Shown piece by piece: positions 34,254 to 41,719 of a stretch of 64,000 nt of DNA (positions are counted from its first letter, which is position 1; each line of letters begins with the position of its first letter). The position numbers and the translations under genes were made by a program. This DNA is from Pseudomonadota bacterium (GTDB lineage: Bacteria > Pseudomonadota > Alphaproteobacteria > Rhizobiales > Xanthobacteraceae): positions 136,795 to 200,794 of the forward strand of contig JAEWHP010000044.1 in assembly GCA_023387735.1 (NCBI GenBank), written 5' to 3'. The notes under the pieces were generated by a model. It made no database searches. It saw only the letters and a list, made by a program, of their open reading frames with translations, and was not told the DNA's origin.

Positions 34254-35636
34254 TTACGCCTTTGCCTGCAAGGCGGCCAGCAGCCTTGGCACAAACTTGT
34301 TGACCCAGAACATCTTTTTGCTGCCCTTGACCACCACGACGTCCCCGCCTCTGAGCAAGGCAGCGACCTCCCGGGGGTCGAGCGTGGCGGGGTCGTCGTG
34401 CCAGCCCAGCGCCCGCTCCGCGGGCACCAGATCATAGAGATGGCGCATCAGCGGACCGACGCAGTAGACGCCATCGATGCCGGGCAGATCGCCGGCGAGC
34501 CTGGTGTGATAGGCGGGCGCATCGGCGCCCAGTTCCAGCATGTCGCCGAGAATGGCGATGCGCCGACCGGCTTTCACCGGCCGCGCCTTCAGGCTGCCCA
34601 GCGCCGCCACCATGCTCGCCGGGTTGCCGTTGAAGCTGTCGTCGATCACGGTGACGCCGCTGGCCGTCTGCTCGACGCCGCGTCCTGTCATGATGCCTAC
34701 ATGGGCCAGTTCTTTCGCCAACGCCGCGGCATCGAGATCGGCGGCATATATAGAGGCCAGCGCCGCCAGCGCATTCTGCAGCCGGTGCGGGGCGCCCGGC
34801 GTCAGGCCGAACGCGATCTGCTTGCCCTTCACTTCAGCGACGACATCCCAGCTCTCGCCCTGCGGCGCATGCTTCAGCTCTCGCACCTCGGCGCCCTCGC
34901 CGAAGCGGATGATCTTGCCGTTCCATTCCGGCGCCTCGACATCCGTCGGCAACACCAGCACGCCGCCCTGCGGCAGCCCTTGTGCGATGCTCATCTTCTC
35001 GCGGCGGATCGCCTCCAGACTGCCGAGCTTCTCAAGGTGCACCGGCTGCACGTTGACTACCAATGCCACGGTCGGCTTCGTCAGTTCGCTCAGCCGCGCG
35101 ATTTCGCCGGTCTGGTTCATGCCCATCTCGACGACCCACGCGCTTGCATACGGACTGGCATTGCACAGCGTCAGCGGCACGCCCCAGAAGTTGTTGAAGC
35201 TGCTGGGGCTCGCATAGGCGTTCGGGTAAGCGGCGAGGAATTCCTTGGTGCTGGTCTTGCCGGCGCTGCCGGTCAGACCGATCACCGGGCCGTCGAAGCG
35301 CGCGCGGGCGGCGCGCGCGAGCCGCCACAGCCCGTCGATCAGCGTGTCCTTTACGATGAGTTGGGGAACGCTGATGCCGTCGATGCGATGCGGAACGATC
35401 ATCGCCACCGCGCCGGCAGCTTCTGCCTTGTCGGCGAATTCCCAGCCGTCGCGCGCGCTGGCGAAACTGGAGATGAAGCCGCCGCTCGGCGTGCCGCTCA
35501 ACGCCACGAACAAACATCCCGGCTTCACAAGGCGGCTGTCCTGCGTGACGAAATCGATCGGCGTGTCCGGATATTCGCCGGAAAGCCCGAGGGCGCGCGC
35601 GACTTCGGCAATCGTCCACAACGGAACAGAGCTCAT
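34254..35636 (-). CDS. murF: UDP-N-acetylmuramoyl-tripeptide--D-alanyl-D-alanine ligase
   Basis: A 460-residue Mur ligase adding the D-Ala-D-Ala made by Ddl. GLTGSAGKTSTKEFLAAYP is the ATP P-loop, EMGMNQTGEIARLSELTKPT the Glu-Met-Gly-motif, VTVIDDSFNGNPASMVAAL the C-terminal-domain motif, and RIAILGDMLELGADAPAYH the MurF signature. Its start overlaps the murE stop by four bases (ATGA). Confidence 0.96.
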   Translation of the reverse strand: MSSVPLWTIAEVARALGLSGEYPDTPIDFVTQDSRLVKPGCLFVALSGTPSGGFISSFASARDGWEFADKAEAAGAVAMIVPHRIDGISVPQLIVKDTLIDGLWRLARAARARFDGPVIGLTGSAGKTSTKEFLAAYPNAYASPSSFNNFWGVPLTLCNASPYASAWVVEMGMNQTGEIARLSELTKPTVALVVNVQPVHLEKLGSLEAIRREKMSIAQGLPQGGVLVLPTDVEAPEWNGKIIRFGEGAEVRELKHAPQGESWDVVAEVKGKQIAFGLTPGAPHRLQNALAALASIYAADLDAAALAKELAHVGIMTGRGVEQTASGVTVIDDSFNGNPASMVAALGSLKARPVKAGRRIAILGDMLELGADAPAYHTRLAGDLPGIDGVYCVGPLMRHLYDLVPAERALGWHDDPATLDPREVAALLRGGDVVVVKGSKKMFWVNKFVPRLLAALQAKA

Positions 35637-37093
35637 GCCACCCTCGCTGCCAGCGCGGCTGCGACCGCCTCGTGATCGCTGAACGGCAGCACCTTGTCGC
35701 CGACGATCTGCCCGGTCTCGTGCCCCTTGCCGGCGATCAGCAGTACATCGCCCGGCTGCAGCGCCGAGATCCCCGCGCGTATCGCCTCGGTGCGATCGCC
35801 AATGTCCGTTGCATTCTTCGCAGCGGCGAGAATCTCGGCGCGAATGGTTGCGGAATTCTCGCTACGCGGGTTGTCATCAGTGACAATGACATGATCGGCA
35901 TTGTCGGTCGCGATGGCGCCCATCAATGGCCGCTTGCCGGCGTCGCGATCGCCGCCGGCGCCGAAGATCACGACGAGCTTGCGTTTGGCGTAGGGCCGCA
36001 GCGCCTGCAGCGCCTTTGCCAGTGCGTCCGGCTTGTGGGCGTAGTCGACGAAGATCGGCGCGCCGTTGTGTTCGCCGACCCGTTCGAGCCGGCCCTTGGC
36101 GCCTTCGAGATGTTCGAGCGCGGCAAATACCTCGTCAGGCTCGCTGCCGGTGCCGATCGCGAGCCCCGCAGCAACGAGTGAATTCTCGATCTGGAATTCA
36201 CCGACCAGCGGCAGCTTGACCGTGTAATGCCGCCCGCGGGTTTCCAAGTCAAGATTCTGCGCAAATCCCTCGACACCAACGCCGACGAGACGGATGCCTT
36301 CCCCGTCCCCATCTGCGTTGTGGCCGACTGCGACGATCCGCAAGCCCCGCGCCCGCGCCGCCTCGATCACCTGCGGCGAGCAATCATGGTCGGCCGAGAT
36401 CACGGCTGCGCCGCCGGGGGCGACGAGATCGCGGAACAGCCGCAGCTTGGCGGCGAGGTAATGCGCGACATCAGGATGATAATCCATGTGGTCGCGCGAA
36501 AGGTTGGTGAAGCCGCCGGCGGCGACGCGCACGCCGTCGAGCCTGAACTGGTCGAGGCCGTGCGAGGACGCCTCGAAGGCCAGATGCGTCACGCCATCGC
36601 CGGCGATCTCGTCGAGCTGCCGGTGCAGCGCGATCGGATCCGGCGTCGTCAGCGAGCCATAGACCGTGCGCTTCGGCGAAACCAGCCCGATGGTGCCGAT
36701 GCTGGCGGAGACATGCCCGAGCCGCTCCCAGATCTGGCGCGTGAACGCTGCGACCGACGTCTTGCCGCTGGTGCCGGTCACGGCCGCAATCGTCGCGGGC
36801 TGGCGCGGGTAGAAACGGGCCGCCGCGCGCGCCAGCGCAAGGCGCGGGTTCGGCGTGACGACAAAGGGCACGCGGCTATCGCCTTGCGATGCGCGATCGC
36901 TGGCCACCGCAACGGCGCCCGCAGCAATCGCGGCGTCGATGAAGCGCGAACCGTCGGTCTTGCTGCCAGCCAGCGCAAAGAACAGGTCGCCCGGCCTGAC
37001 GGCGCGGCTGTCCACCGCAAGGCCGCGCACTTCGACAGCTTCCGCGCGCGGTTCGATCGCAGCGTCATCGCTGAAGAGGTCGCGAAGTTTCAT
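35633..37093 (-). CDS. murE: UDP-N-acetylmuramoyl-L-alanyl-D-glutamate--2,6-diaminopimelate ligase
   Basis: A 486-residue Mur ligase. AVTGTSGKTSVAAFTRQIW is the P-loop, AFEASSHGLDQFRLDGV the Glu-Ser-Ser-His motif, FVDYAHKPDALAKAL the YAHxP motif, and VIVTDDNPRSENS contains DNPR, diagnostic for meso-diaminopimelate (rather than lysine) specificity. Normal length. 45 bases downstream of ftsI and coupled to murF. Confidence 0.97.
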   Translation of the reverse strand: MKLRDLFSDDAAIEPRAEAVEVRGLAVDSRAVRPGDLFFALAGSKTDGSRFIDAAIAAGAVAVASDRASQGDSRVPFVVTPNPRLALARAAARFYPRQPATIAAVTGTSGKTSVAAFTRQIWERLGHVSASIGTIGLVSPKRTVYGSLTTPDPIALHRQLDEIAGDGVTHLAFEASSHGLDQFRLDGVRVAAGGFTNLSRDHMDYHPDVAHYLAAKLRLFRDLVAPGGAAVISADHDCSPQVIEAARARGLRIVAVGHNADGDGEGIRLVGVGVEGFAQNLDLETRGRHYTVKLPLVGEFQIENSLVAAGLAIGTGSEPDEVFAALEHLEGAKGRLERVGEHNGAPIFVDYAHKPDALAKALQALRPYAKRKLVVIFGAGGDRDAGKRPLMGAIATDNADHVIVTDDNPRSENSATIRAEILAAAKNATDIGDRTEAIRAGISALQPGDVLLIAGKGHETGQIVGDKVLPFSDHEAVAAALAARVA

Positions 37094-37138
37094 GTTCTTC
37101 CAGTCCGGCCCGCGCAGCTCGGCGCGGGTACCTACGCC

Positions 37139-38887
37139 TTACTGGGTTGTCCTCGATGCCGCAAGAATAAGGCGCTCGGACGGCGGCAGGTCGAAACGCG
37201 GCTCGATGCCCAGCAACGGTCCGATGCGGGCGATGACCTTGCCGCCGGTCGGCACCGCGTTCCAGCCGGAGGTAATGAAGCCGTGGGTCTCCGGCAACGC
37301 CTTCGGCTCGTCGAGCATGATCAGGAGCTGATACTGCGGATTGTCGGCCGGAAGGATGGCAGTGAACGAATTCAGCACCTGCTTCTTCGAATAGCGCCCA
37401 TTGACGACCTTTTCCGAGGTGCCGGTCTTGCCGCCGATGTAATAGCCCTTCACGTCGGCCTTCTTGGCGGTTCCGACCTCGGCGTTCAGCCGCATCAGAT
37501 AGCGCATCTTGTCGGAGGTATCCGTCCTCAGCACCTTCTTGGCGATGGCCCTCGCCTCTTCTTCCGACCGCTTCAGGAACGTCGGCGGAATCAGAAGGCC
37601 GCCATTGATGCAGGCGTTGATACCCATCACCGCCTGCAGCGGCGCCACCGCGATGCCGTGGCCGAACGACGCCGTGATGGTGTTGAGCTCGCCCCAGCGT
37701 TTCGGCACGATCGGCGACGCGCTCTCGGGCAGCTCGGTGCGCAGCCTGTCCATCTGGCCGAGCTTCTTCAGGAACGCCTTGTGCGCCTCGACGCCCTGTG
37801 CCAGCGCGATCTTGGCGGCGCCGACGTTGGATGAGAAGGTGAACACTTCCGCCAGCGTGATGTTGCGGCCGACCGGATGGGTGTCGTGAATGGTGAACTT
37901 GCCGAATTTCAGCGCGCCGCGGCCGTCATATAAAGTGTTGAGGTTGGCCTTGCCGGAATCCAGCGCCATCGCCAGCGTCAGCGCCTTGAAGGTCGAGCCC
38001 ATTTCGAACACGCCCGTGGTCAGGCGGTTGATGCGATCGGGATCGTGCGCTTCCTTCGGATTGTTCGGATCGAAATCCGGCAGCGACACCAGCGCCACGA
38101 TCTCGCCGGTCCTGACGTTGGAAACGAGACCCGATGCGGCCTTGGCCTTGTACTTCTCCTTTGCCTTCATCAATTCGTCGCGCAACGCGTGCTCGACGCG
38201 AAGGTCGATCGACAGTTCCACCGGCTTTTGCAGCCGATCGGTGGCGAAGCCTGCGCGGTGCAGATCGGCCAGACCGTTATTGTCCAGCCATTTCTCCATC
38301 CCGGCGATGCCCTGGTTGTCGATATTGACGAGGCCGATCAGGTGCGCGACCGAGGCGCCGGTCGGATAGACGCGCTTGTTCTCGCGCAGGAAGCCGATGC
38401 CGGGAATGCCGAGCTTGTGGATGTTCTGCTGCTGCTTCGGCGTGATCTCGCGCTTCAGCCAGACAAAGCCCTTGCGCGACGACAGCCGCGTGCGTGCCTC
38501 CGCCTCGTCGAGGTCCGGCAGCGCCGCGGTCAACAGTTCGATCGCCTCGTCCTTGTCGATGATGCGCCTGGGCTCACCGAACAGGCTCGGGCTCTTGACG
38601 TCGGTGGCGAGCACCGTGCCGTTGCGGTCGACGATATCGGGGCGCGCGGTCGCGATCGCGTCCTGCGACGCGGTGCGGCGCGCGCCGTGACCGTCGGCGC
38701 CGACCGCGAACATCACCAGGCGTCCGGCCAGCACGGCATAGACGACGGCGAACGCCAGGATCGCGAGCCCTACCCGCGCCCGCGCCTTCTCGGCACGATC
38801 GACATTGCGCCCGTAGAGCAGGCTGCGGATCAGCCGCTGCCGCCACGGCTCGACGGGCCTTCCGGTTGCGCGTACCCGCTCGGTCAT
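37139..38887 (-). CDS. ftsI: Penicillin-binding protein 3, division transpeptidase FtsI
   Basis: A 582-residue class B PBP. One N-terminal membrane anchor (VGLAILAFAVVYAVLAGRLVMF) follows a basic tail; the dimerisation/pedestal region includes RPDIVDRNGTVLATDVK. Active-site motifs: SxxK in FEMGSTFKALTLA, SxN in FTFSSNVGAAKIAL, KTG in YYIGGKTGTSEKVV. It crosslinks septal peptidoglycan with FtsW. Its start overlaps the ftsL stop (ATGA). Confidence 0.96.
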   Translation of the reverse strand: MTERVRATGRPVEPWRQRLIRSLLYGRNVDRAEKARARVGLAILAFAVVYAVLAGRLVMFAVGADGHGARRTASQDAIATARPDIVDRNGTVLATDVKSPSLFGEPRRIIDKDEAIELLTAALPDLDEAEARTRLSSRKGFVWLKREITPKQQQNIHKLGIPGIGFLRENKRVYPTGASVAHLIGLVNIDNQGIAGMEKWLDNNGLADLHRAGFATDRLQKPVELSIDLRVEHALRDELMKAKEKYKAKAASGLVSNVRTGEIVALVSLPDFDPNNPKEAHDPDRINRLTTGVFEMGSTFKALTLAMALDSGKANLNTLYDGRGALKFGKFTIHDTHPVGRNITLAEVFTFSSNVGAAKIALAQGVEAHKAFLKKLGQMDRLRTELPESASPIVPKRWGELNTITASFGHGIAVAPLQAVMGINACINGGLLIPPTFLKRSEEEARAIAKKVLRTDTSDKMRYLMRLNAEVGTAKKADVKGYYIGGKTGTSEKVVNGRYSKKQVLNSFTAILPADNPQYQLLIMLDEPKALPETHGFITSGWNAVPTGGKVIARIGPLLGIEPRFDLPPSERLILAASRTTQ

Positions 38888-39276
38888 CGCTGACCTCCCG
38901 GTGCCGGAACCGAGCCGGTAACGGACGATGCTTCCGCAGCCGCCTCGATGGTGTCGATCATCGATCCGATCGGATCGGCAGCGCCAGGCCGTGCAAAGCT
39001 CGGCGGCCGCTCCGGCAGGTTCTTGAGCTGGTCATACTGAGCGGCATTCAGCGGCTTCAACCCGAGATGGCGCTCAGCGAGGCCCTGCAGCCTGAGCGGC
39101 GCATCGAGCCTGGCCCATTCGGCGCGAAGGGCCGCGATGGCGTCGCGCTGCTCGCGGATCTCGGCGTTGAGCCGCAGCACGCGCTCGACGCGCGCGGTCG
39201 ATTCCATCTTGATGCGGTAGACATAGGCGGCGGCAAAAATCAGCGCGCCGATGACGAGGAGGTGGATGATCCGCAT
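38884..39276 (-). CDS. ftsL: Cell division protein FtsL
   Basis: A 130-residue bitopic protein: an N-terminal membrane helix from the second residue (IIHLLVIGALIFAAAYVYRI), then a leucine/arginine heptad coiled coil (ARVERVLRLNAEIREQRDAIAALRAEWARL) and the HLGLKPLNAAQYDQL segment, typical of alphaproteobacterial FtsL. The Pro-rich tail is variable. Position between rsmH (3 bases away) and ftsI confirms the call, which sequence alone would make only moderately. Confidence 0.93.
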   Translation of the reverse strand: MRIIHLLVIGALIFAAAYVYRIKMESTARVERVLRLNAEIREQRDAIAALRAEWARLDAPLRLQGLAERHLGLKPLNAAQYDQLKNLPERPPSFARPGAADPIGSMIDTIEAAAEASSVTGSVPAPGGQR

Positions 39277-39279
39277 GGC

Positions 39280-40275
39280 TCAGCCCCCCCGCAACACGTC
39301 GGCGAGGACGGGCCAATTCGGCAGGCTGCCTGCGGCATGCGCCGGCGCTGCGGTGCGCTCGGCGGCGCGCAGCTTTGCCGAACGGGCGCGCGGGTTGGCT
39401 GATACCTCCGCATCGCCGGGGGTAATCGGCCGCTTGGTCAGGATCTGAAAGCTCGGCGCGGCCTGCGCCAGTTCGGGCAGATGCCGCGAACCGCCGCCGG
39501 ACTTGCCGCGCGCGTTGAGGAAATCCTTGACGATGCGGTCTTCCAGCGAATGGAACGACACCACGACCAGCCGCCCGCCGGGCTTCAGCACGCGCTCGGC
39601 CGCCGCCAGCGCCAGGTGCAGCTCATCGAGTTCCGCGTTGACGAAGATCCGCAAGCCCTGGAACGTCCGCGTCGCCGGATGAATTTCGTTCGGCTTGGCG
39701 TGAACCACCTTTGCGACGATATCGGCCAGCTGCTTCGTCGTCGTGATCGGCGCTTCCTTGCGCGCCGCCACGATGGCGCGCGCGACCGCACGGGAGTGAC
39801 GCTCCTCGCCGAAGATATAGATGATGTTGGCGAGATCGGCCTCGGAGGCCCTGGCGACGACATCGGCCGCCGTCGGGCCGTCATGCCCCATCCGCATGTC
39901 GAGCGGTCCGCCGAGCCGGAACGAGAAGCCGCGCTCGGCCTCGTCGAGCTGCATCGAGGAAACGCCGACATCCATCACCACGCCGTCGACGGCGGGAGCC
40001 GCTTCCGCGGCGCAGACCTTGGCGAGGTTGGAGAAGCGGTCCTCGACCAGGGTCAGCCGGCCGTCCGACCGCTCGACCAGGTCGAACCCGCCCATGATCG
40101 CCGAGCGGTCGCGGTCGATGCCGATGACGCGGGTTCCCGCGATCTCGAGGATGGCGCGGCTATAGCCGCCGGCGCCGAAGGTCGCATCGACATAGATGCC
40201 GCCGTCGCGGGGCGCGAGCAGTTCAACCGCCTCGCGGCCGAGAACGGAAATATGACGTGGCGCGGCCGGGCTCAT
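39280..40275 (-). CDS. rsmH: 16S rRNA (cytosine(1402)-N(4))-methyltransferase
   Basis: A 331-residue SAM methyltransferase (MraW). HISVLGREAVELLAPRDGGIYVDATFGAGGYSRAIL is the N-terminal SAM site, DGVVMDVGVSSMQLDEAERGFSF the family signature, and LVVVSFHSLEDRIVKDFL the motif near the C-terminus. The ATG at 40275, with CAGGGG upstream, fits the family N-terminus (MSPAAPRHISV); the frame is open to 40494 but the extension is unlike RsmH. First gene of the dcw cluster here: no mraZ precedes it. Confidence 0.96.
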   Translation of the reverse strand: MSPAAPRHISVLGREAVELLAPRDGGIYVDATFGAGGYSRAILEIAGTRVIGIDRDRSAIMGGFDLVERSDGRLTLVEDRFSNLAKVCAAEAAPAVDGVVMDVGVSSMQLDEAERGFSFRLGGPLDMRMGHDGPTAADVVARASEADLANIIYIFGEERHSRAVARAIVAARKEAPITTTKQLADIVAKVVHAKPNEIHPATRTFQGLRIFVNAELDELHLALAAAERVLKPGGRLVVVSFHSLEDRIVKDFLNARGKSGGGSRHLPELAQAAPSFQILTKRPITPGDAEVSANPRARSAKLRAAERTAAPAHAAGSLPNWPVLADVLRGG

Positions 40276-40744
40276 GCGCGGGCCCCTGGCGATTTCCAGC
40301 GTGCTAACTCGAAGATGGACGCGAACGGGCCCATTGCGCCTCAAATCTCTGCGCTTCGCCGGGCTTTTCCGGCCAAAAGGCCGCAAGACGCGAATACCAT
40401 CTCGCGTCCGGCCAGGCATCCCCTGTTTCCCCGACGGAATTTGCTGGGCTGCCATGACATACTGAACGCGAAAGAGGGCCTCGGCCGTCCCCATACCCGG
40501 TTCGGCTCTTCATCCCTCAGTAACGGCGTTTAGCGTTAAGAAACGGTTGATGGAAGGCCGCGGGCTTTCGGCCCTCTCAAGGCCGTGCGGTGGTGCCTCC
40601 CGCACACAGTCCGTCAAAATGCTGGGTGGAACCCGCCGGCCCGGATTGCGCCGGGCTGCAGGAGGAATAGTAACAGCAGTGTTGCGCAAGACCTTGTTGC
40701 GTAAGACGTCATTGCCGTTCTCCTGCCCCGATTGAGTTCAAGAA
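40276..40744. promoter_or_regulatory. Divergent intergenic region of the dcw cluster, without mraZ
   Basis: About 470 bases between rsmH and the amidase gene. I see no mraZ gene, no series of TGGG-type MraZ boxes and no RNA. A TTAA-N7-TTGA element at 40536-40550 is one base off a CtrA box and lies 261 bases before rsmH. The region should hold the main dcw promoter, but I cannot place it. Confidence 0.4.
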
Positions 40745-41614
40745 ATGAGTTCTGGTTCGTTCGCGTCTGCTGGTATTGATTTGAAACATAAACGTGCCCT
40801 TCCCGTTGCCGGGGCCAACGCAGATATGAAGACCTTCACGCCCGATTCCTCGATCGTGTCCGACGTCATCCCGTCGATGAACTTCGGCGAGCGCAACAAC
40901 GGGCGCGTCGCCGACATGATCCTGCTGCACTACACCGGCATGCCGGATGCGGAAGGCGCGATCGCGCAGCTCTGCACCGCGGGCACCGACGTCTCCGCGC
41001 ATTACATCGTGCTGGAGGACGGCCGCATCGTGCAAAGCGTGCCCGAGAGCAAGCGCGCCTGGCACGCCGGCATGTCTTATTGGGCCGGCGAGGAAGACAT
41101 CAATTCCTGCTCGATCGGCATCGAGATCATCAATCCCGGCCACGACTGGGGCTATCCCGACTTCCCGCTCCGGCAGATCGCCGCCGTGATCGCGCTTTGC
41201 CGGGGCATCATGCTCCGCCGCAAGGTGCCCTCGCACCGCGTGCTCGCCCATTCCGACGTCGCTCCCGCGCGCAAGAAGGATCCCGGCGAAAAATTCCCGT
41301 GGCACTCGCTGGCGAATTCCGGCGTCGGCCATTGGGTGCAGCCGGCGCCGATCGTGCGCAGCGAAGCGCTCAAGCTCGGCAGCATCAGCGACGACGTCGC
41401 GGGCCTGCAGGCCGCCCTGAGCCGGTATGGCTACAACGTCCCGATCAACGGCAAGTACGACGGCGCCACCATGGAAGTGATCGCCGCGTTCCAGCGCCAC
41501 TTCCGCCCCGCGCGCGTCGACGGCATCGCCGATCACTCGACCATGAGCACGTTGCATGCGCTGCTGGCGAGCCTGCCGGCGGATGTTCTGTCGACAACCG
41601 TCGCCGCGAGGTAA
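40745..41614 (+). CDS. N-acetylmuramoyl-L-alanine amidase (AmpD/AmiD type) with peptidoglycan-binding domain
   Basis: 289 residues: amidase_2 domain (about 45-190) with zinc ligands in MILLHYTGMPDAEGA and the distal SHRVLAHSDVAPARKKDPGEKFPW (His plus the catalytic Lys/Asp region), then a PG_binding_1 domain (about 215-285; VAGLQAALSRYGYNVPINGKYDG, VIAAFQRHFRP). It cleaves MurNAc-L-Ala bonds in wall or recycled muropeptides. No clear signal peptide is present, favouring a cytoplasmic recycling role, though a PG-binding domain argues for contact with sacculus. Start is uncertain: 40745 has no good ribosome site and ATG 40826 is an alternative. Confidence 0.88.
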   Translation: MSSGSFASAGIDLKHKRALPVAGANADMKTFTPDSSIVSDVIPSMNFGERNNGRVADMILLHYTGMPDAEGAIAQLCTAGTDVSAHYIVLEDGRIVQSVPESKRAWHAGMSYWAGEEDINSCSIGIEIINPGHDWGYPDFPLRQIAAVIALCRGIMLRRKVPSHRVLAHSDVAPARKKDPGEKFPWHSLANSGVGHWVQPAPIVRSEALKLGSISDDVAGLQAALSRYGYNVPINGKYDGATMEVIAAFQRHFRPARVDGIADHSTMSTLHALLASLPADVLSTTVAAR

Positions 41615-41719
41615 TCGGTCCGGCCGGATACCGCTGGCCACCGAAAGCGGCTGACGCGCGACGAACGGCGATTGATTTCGCTCAATTGCAGCTCATGCGT
41701 TTTCGGTGACAAGTCGGGT

